The notes: generated by a model not told the origin, from the letters alone. Numbered from the stretch's first letter, positions 22,162 through 33,932 are shown. The stretch: DNA of 64,000 nucleotides from Epichloe hybrida (GCA_019022495.1 JAFEKR010000006.1:2666001-2730000); one strand, 5' to 3'. Numbers and translations are program-made.

Positions 22162-25100
22162 ATGGCTGGACCAAAGAGCCCTCGGGCTAAAGATGATAGA
22201 ACGAAGAAGCGCAAGCGAGACAACAACGACACCGATGGGAAGCCCAAGAGACATCGGCAGCAAAGTCGTGAAAGCAAAGTCAATGGCAGCAACGCACCGG
22301 CTCCTCGGAATCTCAAGCCAACGGAAGCAGAGTCTGCCGCCAAATCCGAGCCCTTGACGACTTTTCGCCCTCAAGAAGTCATTCGCCAGTCTGACTATGG
22401 TGAGGCAGGCTGGAAAGTCTCAAAGCCCATGGGCGGCAGAATGTTAGACATCGATCCTATCTTCACAGCTGATGAAAAGTAAGATCATTGAGTCTCATTC
22501 TATGTTTTCTCGTCTCTGACTGCGTCCAAAGATACCTGATCATCACCTACAATACATCAATTCAAATATACAGCGCCGCGGACTCCCTTCTCGTTAGACG
22601 CATCCCGATCACCACTCTAGACACCTCCTCTTCCAAAGGCTCAACACCTGCTCGAATTATTGCTACCCGACTTTCCAAAAACAACCCTGACCTCGTGTGG
22701 GTAGCCTCCTCAGATGGAAACGTTTACTGTGTGAACTGGACACGACGTGAAACCCCCGATCCAGCTTTTCAGACCGCATCTGGCACAGCAAAGGCTCTTG
22801 TTGTTGTGCCTGCTTTGCACGCCGCCAAAAAGGAAATCCTCTTCATTGCGGAGTCGTACAGGGCGAGTCGCATGGACATCATTGCCTACAATCCTGCTGA
22901 CGGTAGCGAGACCCAATCCAAGACTCTTCTCAACCTCAAGAAGCAGGGTCATGGTCTCCAACTCCTTGAATCTAGTGACGATGGACAAGTCATTTTTGGT
23001 GCATTCCAGGATCAGATACTCTTGGGCAGTGCTTCTGGGTCTGCGGGAAGTCTTGACGAGTTGCAATATGAGTTCTTCTCTTTTGATAGCCCTGACCTCA
23101 TCACCTGCATTGATTTGAGACAACGGCAGCGATCATCAGGCAATAGGAGAGTCCAGTCTGCCCCGGACAGCGTGTTCGATGTGATTGTTGGCGGGGCTAG
23201 AGGCAGCATCTACATTTACCGTGATGCAATCTCTGCTGTTACATCGGGAAAGCGTCCATCGGTTAAAGAAGGACTCGATGTACAAAAGTACCACTGGCAC
23301 CGCAAAGCTGTACACGCCGTAAAGTGGTCAAGGGATGGTGAGTAGTTCGGCTGACGAATATCGTACATCATAAGCTCATACATCTGTCTTTAGGAAATTA
23401 TTTCATATCGGGTGGTTCCGAAAATGTCCTTGTCGTCTGGCAGGTTGACACTTCAAAGAAGGACTTTCTTCCTCACCTATCGGGAAGTGTTGAGAATATC
23501 GTTGTGTCAGCCACGGGATCATCTTACGTCCTCCACATGGATGACAACTCCGCAATGATACTCTCTACCGCCGAGATGAAACCCACTGCTTACATTGCAG
23601 GAATTCAATCGGCCGCTATTGAGCTATCCGAACCCAAAGACCTGCTTGTTCGCCGCGTTTGGGATACACCAGATCATGTTCGAAGACCAATACCTGCGGC
23701 CATCAGACCGACTGATGCATCAAAGCTGCACGTATGCGTCGGCAACGGGCGACAGGCGACCATGTCTGGAGATTTCTCGGCCCCCTTATTGCAATCCTTC
23801 GACTTGGAATCTTTTACTAGCGTCTCGAAGCAGGCGCTCGCACGAACTCAGCCAACAGATGTCAATCTCACCAACAAAGGGCACGTCATTGGAGAGCCAT
23901 TGGTAACAAACATTGCCTTCTCTGGAGACGGTCGATGGTTAGCGAGCATCGATGAATGGCGGCCAGCAGATAGAGATGTGGACAATGTGTCGGCTGATTT
24001 GAAAGAACTATTCATTCGCGAGAGACAAGAGATCCACCTGAAGTTCTGGGAAGTCCGCGGTAACGGCGATTCATTGGCTCTGGTATCGAGGATCAACGCT
24101 CCTCATGCCACGAGCTGTCCCGAGAGAGTACTTGGTTTAGCCTCGGATCCTACATCTAGCTCCTTTGCTACCATCGGCGCCGATGGGATTGCACGGGTCT
24201 GGCGGCCGCGAGCTCGACAAAACAATGGAGTTGCGGTCAAGGATGAGCATGGACGGGATGCATTCTCTTGGAGCTGCACTCAGGCCATTGCTGTCGGCAA
24301 CAGTACCAGCATCGATGACGGCACAGACTTCATAGACTCCACGCGGCCAGTCGAAGTTCAAGGTAGTGTTGCATTCTCAGAAGACGGCTCAACATTGTTT
24401 GTTGCCTTTGGCGCTGTTGACTCTGGCGCTGTCCTCGTCATCGACGTTGCATCCGGTCATGTTGTGAAGACCTTGGAGGGCTTATGGGACGGAAAGCTCC
24501 AGTCGGTCCGCGCTCTGTCTTCATATATCGTTGTTCTGTCCGACGACCTAAGAGTCTATGATGTTGTTGGCGACGAACTACGCTACGGCATTGTCGTGCC
24601 GAAGATGACTGGTGTTTCTGACCTGCTTCAACTAGCGGTCGATTACACTTCGGGACATTTCGCAGTCACTCTACCAATAGGCGGCGTGTCTAGCATCGGT
24701 GTATTCGACCCAGAAAACCCAGAACCACTGCTCGTCAGGACAATACCTCACAGAATAGTCAGTCTCGTTTCAGCGCCCGCGACAAGTGGCTTCATCGCCC
24801 TTGACGATGCCGCGCAGGTCTGGGTGATTGCTGAAGGTTCGGACCCATCCTCGCTAGCAACTGTCCAGCCGCTCCAAGATCTACAATTGGATGATGCGCC
24901 CGCATCTCTTGACGCCCAAAATCGAAACAGCGAGATTTTGATCGCCGATGATGATATGGATGTAGGCAGCGAGGATGAGTTGGAAAACGGTGACGCGACC
25001 AACGGGGATGTCGACATGGGAGATGAGGACGATGATGAGGACGACGTTGATGTTCATGTCATTCCTCGGCAGTTTTTGACGGAAATCTTCGAAACCGCAC

Positions 25101-25180
25101 CTGCATTTGCTGCTCCATCTATCGAAGATATGTTTTACAAGGTTACCGGGCTGCTGGCCACAAAGCCTCTCGGAGAATGA
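22162..25180 (+). CDS. NAN1: U3 snoRNP t-UTP WD40 protein Nan1/Utp17 (WDR75-like)
   Basis: Three exons (22162-22478, 22532-23337, 23394-25180) encode 969 aa. The N-terminus is a Lys/Arg-rich nucleolar-type tail (KKRKRDNNDTDGKPKRHR). It is followed by a first WD40 propeller (GNYFISGGSENVLVVWQVDT is one blade near residue 375), a second WD40-like region (FAFS/FSGDGRWLAS, SFATIGADGIARVWRPR) and a very acidic stretch around 870-925 (VDMGDEDDDEDDVDVH). This order matches Nan1/Utp17, a member of the t-UTP (UtpA) subcomplex that binds the 5' end of the nascent pre-rRNA and links Pol I transcription to small-subunit processing. The length is near yeast Nan1 (about 900). Introns are 53 and 56 nt. Confidence 0.9.
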
Positions 25181-25694
25181 TGAGGAAAGTTGTTTTATTG
25201 GGTACATGTACGTATATAGGTGGGAAGCGAGTGTACATAGATGGCATTCTACAGCATATCTCAACTTGGAGTACGATGGCACTCTTGCACGACCACAATA
25301 ATCCACGTCGCCGTGCGTGAATTCTTGGTACCAGCAAGAGGAGGCAGCCGCATAGCACACCACGTGTACGGACCACGTGTACGGCGTAGCTTCACCACGT
25401 CGACCGGCAGCGGCACATGAAAGTGGGGAAGTCTGGGGAAGTCCGATTGCGCCATATGTGACCCGAGGAGTTGTGATGTTAGGGAAGGGCATCATCTCTA
25501 CCTGATGAGAAGTTCGGCACACCGCAGACATAGGCTACGAACAAAACCAGTCTAGAGTTGCAAAAAAAAAAAACCAACTTACCAGTCTCATCACTAAGCT
25601 AAGCTCAGATTCGGCAATCACACTCCTCCCATCAGGGCACCTCCCTTCCTGCGCAAGTAGTTTTTCTGTTCTCATTCCGCCCGCCCACCTCATC
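25181..25694. promoter_or_regulatory. Promoter region with tandem CACGTG boxes
   Basis: Upstream region of the 2OG oxygenase gene. A 13-bp unit, CCACGTGTACGGA or a near match, occurs twice in tandem at about 25361-25386, giving two E-boxes (CACGTG) in close spacing. A related CACGTCG lies just downstream. bHLH factors bind such sites; use here is inference. Confidence 0.45.
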
Positions 25695-26909
25695 ATGTCC
25701 TTTACTTCCATTCCGATCCTAGATCTGGACCTCGCAAGACATGCGGAGACGAAGCCCGAGTTCCTAGACCAGCTTCTCCATGCGCTCATGGAAGTAGGCT
25801 TCCTGTACCTCAGAAACGTCGGCATCTCAGACGAGCTACTCGGGGAAGTCATCCACAAAGGGAAGGCGTTTTTCGATATTCCCTTGGAAGAGAAGTGAGG
25901 TCGAACCCCCCCTCAAACTTCAGCGTCCTTTTGCTCAAACGTGAAGAATTTCTAACGGGGTGAGAGGGGGGAGGGGAGGAAAAGACTCAAGATCGAAATG
26001 AAAAACACCAATTCCTTCCTCGGATACTCCCGCCTCTCAGCCGAGATGACGGCGGGCGAAACCGACCACCGCGAGCAGATCGATCTGTCCACCGAGCATC
26101 CCGTTCCGGCAGCCGGCTCGCCGGCGTACCGCAACCTCCTGTCGCCGAACCAGTGGCCCTCGGAGACGCACGCGCCTGGTTTCCGCGCCGCGTACGCAGA
26201 GTACATGCGTCGGATGGGCGACATGTCCATCTACTTCACGTCTCTCGTCGCCGAGGCCATCAGGCTGCCCCGCGATGCCTTCGGCAAGTACTTTGACGAG
26301 GACCAGCAGCACAAGCTCAAGATTGTCAAGTATCCTGACATGGCGGAGCTGGGCCTGGCAGGGCGCGAGCGTGGCTCGCCGGGGCAGGGCGTCGGGCCGC
26401 ACAAGGACAGCATGTTGACGAGCTACCTGCTGCAGGTTGCTCCCCACAGGGGGCTCCAGGTACAGAACGTCCGCGGGGACTGGATCGACTGCCCGCCCAT
26501 CGAGGGGACGCTGGTGGTGGCTATCGGGCAGGGCATGGAGGCGTTGACGCAGGGCGTTTGCGTGTCGACGACGCACAGGGTGCTTTCGCCGGCGGCGGGG
26601 TCGGGGCCGCGCTTCTCCATCCCCTTCTTCCAGGGGGTGAAGCTGGATGCGGATTTTGATGATCTGGAGACGGTTGGCGTTGGGAAAGTGCCCGACGAGG
26701 TGAGGCAGCTGCGGAACAAGGTGGTTGAGCGGACGGGTGGGAGAGTAGATGATGTCGAGTTCACGTTCCGGAAGGGCGCCGTGGCCCAGACGTTGGGGGA
26801 AGCTACCCTGCGGAATAGAGTCAAGAGTCACCCTGATGTCGGGGAGAGATGGTATCCTGATATCCTGAGGGCCATTCGAGATGAGCAGGCCGCGGTCGAG
26901 GCCCATTGA
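25695..26909 (+). CDS. 2-oxoglutarate/Fe(II)-dependent dioxygenase, isopenicillin-N-synthase-like
   Basis: Two exons (25695-25894, 25985-26909) give 374 aa, typical for the family. The N-terminal DIOX_N part includes IPILDLDLARHAETKPEF and the motif FLYLRNVGI. The C-terminal double-stranded beta-helix carries the iron ligands H206 and D208 (GVGPHKDSMLT) and H264 (STTHRVLSP), and the 2OG-binding R276-x-S278 (PRFSIPFF). All key residues are present. Family members hydroxylate, desaturate or cyclise small molecules in the cytosol, often in secondary metabolism, with fungal versions also acting in general catabolism. The substrate cannot be inferred. The intron acceptor at 25984 was chosen because it keeps EEKLKIEMKNTNSFLGYSR in frame. 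High GC and an antisense open frame over the whole second exon reflect codon bias. Confidence 0.9.
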
Positions 26910-27269
26910 TGCAGTTTAGTCGTGGCGTGATGCGTCATGATATATATGTAAAATGCAAAGGCAAAGCCGGGCGGGCATATACGACCAGGTTCAATATCAA
27001 TCATTGGCACGCCGACGTTTTGTCGGGAACTACCAGCAAAAGCTGTCCACCGTCCAACTCTTTATCGGTTGTCCCAAATTCATCAACATTTTCACGACTA
27101 CGACAACCCTGCAACGCCTCAACTGCGTCCCCTTGACGTCTCTTCCCCAGTACCGACGCCTGCGCTAAATCATCACATCGTACCAGTCTCGTTACCCTGT
27201 TCTACGCTTCAATACCTCGTCAAACGTCGTATTCAATTTCAACACATCAATGTGCAGAAACGGCGCTGC
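26910..27269. other. Convergent intergenic spacer
   Basis: 360 bp between the 3' ends of the oxygenase (+) and the zinc-finger gene (-). No gene is visible. Confidence 0.5.
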
Positions 27270-27766
27270 TTAAGCAGTCTGGCCGGGGAAACAGTCCGCA
27301 ATTCCCTTACTGTGCTTGTTCGTGGCATGTTCTTGCAGACTAAGCCAGGGCAAGAAGTATATTAGCATTTCCATTCGATGAGCCCAAAAAAAACCCCCCG
27401 TCGTTGTGTCCAATTGGTTGTGGACTATGCCAAAACGAAGGGGTCCGGAAAGACGAGAGGGGACGAGATGACGCACGCGGGACCCTTTGTAGTAGAGAGG
27501 AAAGTAGCCTTGCAAATCTGGCACTGAATGTTCATCGCCTGCTGATTCTACAGAGGCAAGTTCATGTCAGTATGGATGGGACCAGCGGACTTGGGCCAGA
27601 GGATACGGTTCGGTATGCCACATACAACTTTCAATTGCGACTTGGCGACTTTGCCATCCTTTGCGTTGCGCTCACGCTTCTGCTGGGCCTTGGCGCCCTG
27701 TCATGCATGTCAGCCACACCTGGGAGTGAAGCAGGAGCTCGTCAAGATTCTTCATACGTTACCCAT
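27270..27766 (-). CDS. Small zinc-finger protein, At2g23090-like
   Basis: Four exons on the minus strand (27758-27766, 27626-27697, 27477-27547, 27270-27339) give a 73-aa protein; the first coding exon holds only ATG-GGT-AAC. It reads MGN-GAKAQQKRERNAKDGKVAKSQ, then a C2H2 finger: CQICKATFLSTT (Cys pair) and LQEHATNKHSK (His pair), ending DCFPGQTA. This layout (basic GxKAxQKRERNA start, one finger, CFP near the end) matches the small eukaryotic At2g23090-like/4F5-type zinc-finger family, whose function is poorly known. Because the exons are so short the gene leaves no coherent single open frame. All junctions keep frame and use GT..AG, including GTGCGT for intron 3. Confidence 0.87.
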
Positions 27767-28237
27767 ACTTGCGGACAGGGGACAGGTAGCTTGAGACGTG
27801 AAGATGTTGTGATTCGCGTCGAGTTATCGCTGCGGCCGATCAACGGGGTGGTAGCAACGGGGAAGGAGGTGTGGACTTTTTAGATGGTGGGCGGCAAGTG
27901 GTGGAAAATTTGCTCCGCTCCTGCTTGCTCATCGGCCGGCGAAAGCGAAAAACCGACTTTTGGCAGGAACCCATTGATATACAATCAATGCCCCTCACTT
28001 TCCTTGCACCCTTACTAATCACCAGGTGGACTTCTCAGACAGATGCACAACGTCAGCATCGTCATACGGTATTATACCGACCTCTGGCAAAACAGGTGGT
28101 CATACCGGCGTCTATGTTGGCCAGGGCTCTTCCCAGGTCTTCAGACGTTCGCATCTTAGTCACACGTTGGAGTCAAGAGATGATGTCTGTCTACTCCTCT
28201 GACCCATACCTTGTCAAACAATACAGATCATGTCTAA
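27767..28237. other. Intergenic spacer (zinc-finger gene promoter)
   Basis: 470 bp between the start of the zinc-finger gene and the end of the helix-hairpin-helix gene, both on the minus strand. No gene is visible. Confidence 0.45.
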
Positions 28238-29222
28238 TCAACCTTTTCGTCTCTTTGACCGCCTGAGTTTCGTAGGCCCAGCAGCCACATGTTCCTTTGC
28301 CATCACGCTCCGCTTCGGGGAATCTTTGTCGTCTCCCACATCATCCTCACCTCGCGCCCTCTTCTTCTTGTCCACGCGACCCTTGTTCCCATTCTCCTTG
28401 CGCCCCGCGGGCGTCTTTCCCTCCTCGACTCCCCTCCTCATAACCACATACGCAGCCTTTTCCACATCCACCATGTCCGCACCCAGCCTCTCCCCCAGAG
28501 CAGCTGCCTTCTCGCAGAGCGCCCCGTACTCCTTGGCGCTGTACTTGATGGCGTCCTTGTTTCCCCCACAGCAAAGCCACCAGTAGGCCTCGTCGGAGAA
28601 GAAGATGGCGCGCTGGGGATCATGAACGTTGAGGAGGAGCGAGGCAGTGGCGGGGCCTATGCCGCGTAGCTTGGTGAGAATGTCCAGGGCCTTTTGGGGC
28701 GCATCGTGGGAACCGGAGCTGGCGCGGTATGTGGTGACGGCGGAGGATATGGTTGCCCTGGTGGTTTGGGCGTCGTTTGATGTGACGAGGCTCATGAGCG
28801 TAGGGCGATACTTGCCGTGACGTCTAGTTTGGGTTTGCTCTGCTCAGCATGGGGTTGTCACGATGGCGGAAAGTTGGTTTGGGGGGGGGTGGGCCAGGTA
28901 CAGTTTCCATTCTACCAGGGTTTGGACGTGAGCCAGTGTCATTTCCGGGCTTTGCTCGACGCCGAATGTGCGGATCGCGTCGCCGTAGCGGTAGCCATCT
29001 AGTTGCTGGAGCGTCTTTTGTCCGGGCTTGTTTTTGGCTGAACGCACACGCATGGATGGATGATGAGGAAAGACGTCAGTGATTCAGTGGTCCGTGGAAA
29101 TGTAGAAATGGGAAAGAAGACGCATCACCAGCAAGGGCTTCCGCGACGGCGGGATACTCGGCCAACAGGCTTCGAAATTCATGTTTGGATATCTCGTCGG
29201 CTGACGTGCCACGCGTCATCAT
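28238..29222 (-). CDS. Conserved fungal protein with helix-hairpin-helix (DNA-glycosylase-like) core
   Basis: Three exons on the minus strand (29129-29222, 28902-29037, 28238-28823) give 271 aa. The start at 29222 (MMTRGTSADEISKHEF) has a second ATG directly after it. The centre contains LTKLRGIGPATASLLLNV, the Leu-x-Gly-Ile-Gly-x-x-Thr-Ala pattern of HhH motifs in base-excision glycosylases. It lacks an obvious catalytic Lys/Asp or a [4Fe-4S] cluster and is preceded by WKLRHGKYRPTLM. The conserved DEAYWWLCCGG follows. The C-terminus is a basic, low-complexity tail with nuclear-localisation-like runs (KKKRARGED, LRRSKRRKG). Related proteins are widespread in Pezizomycotina and usually unnamed; nucleic-acid binding is inferred from the HhH only. 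The poly-G run at 28882-28890 lies in intron 2. Confidence 0.82.
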
Positions 29223-30281
29223 GGTGGATGACTGCTCCCGGACGGAGGGACGGAGGGACGCAGGGACGGGCTGAGGCGTTGATTTGCTCCTTGTTCATAT
29301 GTACGTAACTTGCATGCGCCCCTGTCCGTCTCCCGCTTCCCCTCCATCCCGCATCCCGCGCCACCACGTGCCTGCCCATCCCATCATCTCATCGTCCATG
29401 GACCCGTCTTGATTGGCAGGGCCATCTGCCACCCATCATCCGTCATCCCAGCCATGCCATCTCACTGGATCCCCCGTTTCCACGCACCCCGCGAATCAGC
29501 GACGAGAAGCACAAGTCACACTTCACAAGTCACACTTCGACCCTCCTGGGGTTTATCGCATGTATGTTGACAGACTAGAATTCAAAAATAAACTGAAAAC
29601 AAGGGCAGGTGGCACAAGACACCATCATAGTAGTACGTCGGCGAAACTATGAAATAAGACTGAATCGCCCTTCTCGTTCCCCCCGTCCGTTCATTTGCCT
29701 TCTTCCCCCTCGCCTGCAGATTGTGTCGCCTCCAAATGCCATCAAGTCATTTGTGCGCGAGAACAACGAACGACGGCCGAGCCGAGCAGCTATGCTCAAC
29801 ATATATCCCTACGGAGAACATTATTCCGCTCTCCCTCTCCCCATCCTGGTTCCTTTAAGCAATCAGCAGAGTTTGGCGGCGCAAGCTACGAGGTGAAACA
29901 ACACGAGTGAACCATGTATAGTGGACGCGGCAGACGCACCTTCAACTCAGTACACCCGTCTTTTCTCTCTTCGCAGTTCCAACTGCTCTGGCCTAACCCA
30001 TCCATCTACACAGATCAAGTCAACGGGCGGACATTTCGTTTCCTCAAAGTCCGATTCTTCTGTCGTTCAACATGCCCACGTGGCTGACGACGACGCACCT
30101 ACATCTATGCACGGAGTGATCCATCTTACCGACGCGCTTCATCATCCCCTAGACTAGTCAGCACCAGAAACGAACCCTGACCCAGAAAGTCGAAAAGGAC
30201 ACCAAGCACGGGAAGAGGAGTCGAGACGCGGGAAAAAAAAAAGGGGGAAGCAACAAGGCTCACGTTGACAACGCCCCCGCC
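29223..30281. other. Divergent intergenic region, no gene seen
   Basis: About 1.06 kb between the helix-hairpin-helix gene (-) and the small Cys-rich gene (+). It contains CT-rich stretches and short repeats (GGGACGGA at 29242-29265, CAAGTCACACTT twice near 29510-29540). No supported coding sequence. Confidence 0.45.
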
Positions 30282-30506
30282 ATGTGCGAGGAACACTACA
30301 TCGTCACCGAATGCGGCATCTGCCAACGCCAGCTCGACATGAAAGATTTCATCAAGCGCTTCTGCGACATTGCCTCTGCAAAGTGCCGCTTTGGGAACTG
30401 CCCCCGTGGCGTGCATCGACAAGAGGTGGTCCAGTCGGCGACGTGTGGACCGTGTAAGCGGGATCCGAAGAGGATGAAGAAGAAGAAGCTTACGAGGCGA
30501 GGTTGA
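30282..30506 (+). CDS. Small Cys-rich protein, function unknown
   Basis: A single exon of 74 codons. It starts MCEEHYIVTECGICQRQ, preceded by a favourable CCGCC context. It has eight cysteines arranged as CxxC-like pairs (CGIC, CDIASAKC, CRFGNCP, CGPC) and ends in a very basic tail (CKRDPKRMKKKKLTRR). The pattern recalls small fungal zinc-ribbon-like proteins that begin MC..HY and contain CP.G.HR. No signal peptide is present, so this is not a secreted effector of the usual kind; nuclear or cytoplasmic location is inferred from the basic tail. It could also be part of a longer spliced gene, but the downstream stop and sequence give no support for that. Confidence 0.6.
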   Translation: MCEEHYIVTECGICQRQLDMKDFIKRFCDIASAKCRFGNCPRGVHRQEVVQSATCGPCKRDPKRMKKKKLTRRG

Positions 30507-30951
30507 GGTTAGAGCCTCTGGACGGGCACAGGCAATGTTTTAGTGAATGGGATTATAGAACTGGGCAGAAATGCGAGGAAATCCCATGTTTGAATCGTCC
30601 CATCCCACCAAAGCCGTGAATAAGCAGCTTGAGGATGATGATCATGCCGTGACATGAAACTCACTGCTATCCCCTCCCCCCCTTGTACTCAACGCACTCT
30701 AACACAATAGCGGCATCTCTTTCAAGGTCTGACAAAGGAACCCGGTTTAGAAGCTGCGGGTTCCGGGGACCCAACGTTCGCAACCTACCGCACGGACACC
30801 TTTGTAAATGACAAGTACTAAAATAAATCATTACTTTTTTAGCTGAACCAAAACTCAACCAGGTAGCATCTCAGCAAAAACGCGGAACCAGCCGATTACA
30901 AGGACCCAAACAGACCCATCAGAATTAACCGTCATGCGACCCAAAAAGATT
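30507..30951. other. Intergenic spacer
   Basis: Spacer between the small Cys-rich gene and the tRNA gene. Nothing is recognised. Confidence 0.45.
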
Positions 30952-31043
30952 GATGAGACTGGGACTCGAACCCAGGCGGATTGCTCCATAAGAAATCAGG
31001 GACGACCTTAATCTTACGCCATAACCAACTCGGCCATCTCACC
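30952..31043 (-). tRNA. tRNA-Leu(AAG) with a short intron
   Basis: Read on the minus strand, the acceptor stem pairs GGTGAGA with TCTCATC (one G-T pair). The D arm is GCC...GGC. The anticodon stem TAAGA pairs with TCTTA, enclosing TT-AAG-G, so the anticodon is AAG (leucine, CUU/CUC codons). An intron of about 11 nt (TCGTCCCTGAT region) follows the base 3' of the anticodon, the standard nuclear position. The long variable arm (GGA GCAA TCC) is typical of tRNA-Leu. The T arm is CTGGG-TTCGAGT-CCCAG. CCA is not encoded. Internal A and B boxes for Pol III are present (GGCCGAGTTGG, GGTTCGAGTCC). Confidence 0.93.
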
Positions 31044-31812
31044 CATCTCATGATTGCCACGGCGGTTTTTCAAAATATGACCGATTCCCAGCTTACTTTC
31101 CATCCCTGTCCACCCATCCTGTGCGTAACCCCGCCCTTTGACTGGACTTCACCACCGAAGATTAAAAATTCGATGACGCAGAAAACTAGCGCGGCAATTG
31201 TCGCGGTTCCCCCAAATGGTCGGATTGAAATGGCTACAACCAGTGAGTGGAACTACCTGTTGAGTCGTTGACCAAGTTCTGCCCACCACCCACGGTAATC
31301 AATCTGCTGGAATGTCAATCACGTCAAGTCCAAGAGTAGCACGAGCATGACCAAAATTTTAATGTGAACGCGTCTCATTTCACTCCATGTCTACTATTTC
31401 AGACTTGTGGTATCAAAAAAACTAAAATCAAAATTGAACTATGCCCAATCATACTCCATTGGGGTAATCTCTTCCCCGAGCGCAACCCAAATGGCTTCCC
31501 TCCGTCTCGTCATTTGCTTCTTATCTGTCATCTTCAGCCTGGACTTTTTATACATGCAGAATTTTGTTTTCCTGGTCCTTGATGCTAATGCCGAAAGTTC
31601 CGGTATCCTGTGCGCCGTGTTGCCTCGTGAAACTGAAAGCAAAAAGAGGCGCCTGAAAAAGAATTAGATGAAACCAAAACCGCTCCTTTGCCGAACCCAG
31701 CATGCAACATCGCGACATCTTGCGTGGTAGAAAGAAAAAAAAAGGGGGGGGGGGGGAACAAATGATTAACAAAACATGTGCCACCGACGCTCAACTTCTT
31801 TGGAGGAGCCCT
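31044..31812. other. Intergenic region, no gene seen
   Basis: Lies between the tRNA and the 3' end of the ELL-like gene. It contains a G homopolymer (31745-31755) after an A run. No supported gene. Confidence 0.45.
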
Positions 31813-33932
31813 CTAGTCTCTGCCTGGAGAATATTGCTTGTAGATATCCTTCTTCATATGTTCCAATCGGTTTCGCATATCCAGCAGATTGGCTAGTTTC
31901 TCGCGGGGTGGATTATCTAGTGCCGAGATCTCGTAATGCAGCGCCTCGTACTTTTGATAAAATGTCTTGAACTTGTGTGCCTTGTTCATCACATCAACGG
32001 GTACGTTTTCCACAGTCCGACGTTTGTAGCCAGCGGGCTTGCTCTCCGTTTCCATTTTACGTTTCTTCGATACAGGTGGTGAAACCTCGTCCAGATCCGA
32101 GGCATTGGTGGGTGGTGAGGAGGCGAGCGGTGACGACTTGGTTGGGGATGTATTACTCGTATTTTTGCTTCGATATGCCGAGGATGACACACGAGCCTGA
32201 CTGTGGTGACTAGCCTTCGTGATTTGCGTCCTGGGCTTTGGAGCAGGTAACGGTTGCTTCGGCTTGATGCGTTTCGACAAGGGGGTCTCGGAACTGGAGC
32301 TAGAGTCGGGTTCTTCCCTGGCTCGCTTGACAGCCGGTTTCGTCACTGCTTCTTGTGACACCGGAGGTCGGGTGTTGACAACGACAGTGTCCTTGATTTT
32401 GCTAGGACCTGGTTTAGTCTTCACCGCGGAGGCCTCGTCCTCGGAGGAATCGGAATTCTCGACAATGGCTGCTGAGAGAACACGTCTGTCGTTTTTTACG
32501 ACTACCTTGGGCTTGGAAGGAGATGTCTTTGGTACGCTCGTCGTCTTGGATTTGGAATTGCCCAATAGCCTCTTGGCCTGTGCCTCTTGGGCAGTCGGCT
32601 TCTTCGGCTTCTTCGGCAGTGAATTCGAGTTGGACCGCGACATGCTCTCGCCTCCGGCCCGTGGCTTGTCACTCTCAGGGCTAACAGCGTCATCCTTGGA
32701 GCCAGAGCTGTCGTCTGTCTTCTGCACCTTGATTTTCTGAGGAGGTCCCTTGGCAATGTTTGCTTGCAGCCTACTCAAACACTTGCCCTTTCCTCGCTCT
32801 TCTTTGGGTAGTAAGCGCTGCCACTCGTTTTCTGACGACGAAAGCCGCAGCTTGTCGTATTGTGGAATGGCTCTGTCGATCGCGGCTTGTCGGTCGTCTT
32901 GACTGGCATAGTTGTATTTCCAGACATTGAGCTCTCTCCAGCAAGGCTGTTTCATAGTCCATCTATGCGAGTCACTGCTGTAGTGGGCCATCTTCTCCAG
33001 TGTAGGCCTAAATTCTTCCTCCTTGCCTGTCCACTTGCCCTCGAGGTGTTCTGTCGTTTGATCTGCGATAGCTAGTTCGTGGACCAGCGCAAAGCGTTGT
33101 TCCTTCTTTCGCTCCATCACTTGTTCAGTTGTTGTTATTCGGGGAGTCGTATTTGGGGAGCGGGCGGCAATGAGGCCAGGCGAGGTGGGTATTGACTTTG
33201 GAGTAGAGGCATAGTTGGACAGGAGCTTGTTCCTTCCTTTGCCGCCGACGGGTAGTTTTTCGACGACACGAGCACTAGTGACGAATGAGTACATTGATGA
33301 CGTCCAGTTTCATTTCCAACCGTGGACTTACCGTTCCCGAGCAGCATCGTGAGCGGCAAGCCCATTCTGCAACGCCTCGATGTCTGAGTCGATTCTTGGG
33401 GACGTTGAGCCTTTGCTTGATACGGTGGGCTTCTTCTTCGTTTCTTCCCCTTTGCTCGCCTGAACGGCCTTATGTGGCGCTGCTCGAGGCGATTTGGGTT
33501 TGCTGAAAAGACTCCCAGCGTGTGGTAGGCGCTCGGCACGTCGGGTCGACTCGAAGGGTTTTGTAAGGAAGAGGTCAAAGGGAACGTCTTCCTCGGGGGA
33601 CGGTACTCTGTGGGAGTTTGAGCCATAATGCAGAGTCTGGATACTGTATTAGCAAGGAGTCATAATTGACCCGAGAGTGCATAACCGATGCGAGGGTTCC
33701 ACGGCCTGCCATGTGCCAAACTACAATGAGCTGGACAATTGTTCGGACAAGAACCTACCGGAGTCTTGCCCAGTTGCAGCGCTAGATCGTCTCCCATGCG
33801 GGCACTTCTGATCATTTTCTCCACAACATCGTCACTCAGGCTGAGGACAAATGCCTGCGGCGGCAAGTCCGAGTACGAGTTGGAGGAGCCTGACAGTAGC
33901 AATCCACCTTCGGGAACCTTGAGAGAATTCAT
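31813..33932 (-). CDS. RNA polymerase II elongation factor ELL-like protein
   Basis: Three exons on the minus strand (33759-33932, 33332-33636, 31813-33274) give 646 aa. The N-terminal ELL domain starts MNSLKVPEGGLLLSG and includes PPQAFVLSLSDDVVEKMI and KTPTLHYGSNSH. A charged linker and a winged-helix-like segment follow (ERKKEQRFALVHELAIADQ, WRELNVWKYNYASQDDRQ, residues ~230-330). Next comes a long Ser/Pro/Lys-rich disordered region. The C-terminal ~60 residues (MNKAHKFKTFYQKYEALHYE ... MRNRLEHMKKDIYKQYSP) match the occludin/ELL homology domain. ELL with its partner EAF suppresses Pol II pausing; in animals it is part of the super elongation complex, and fission yeast has an Ell1-Eaf1 pair. 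No EAF partner is visible in this window. Donors and acceptors are canonical and all junctions are in frame. Confidence 0.88.

Noticed and set aside
26037..26906. A 289-codon minus-strand open frame
   Set aside because: Exactly antisense to the second exon of the 2OG oxygenase; explained by GC-rich third positions.
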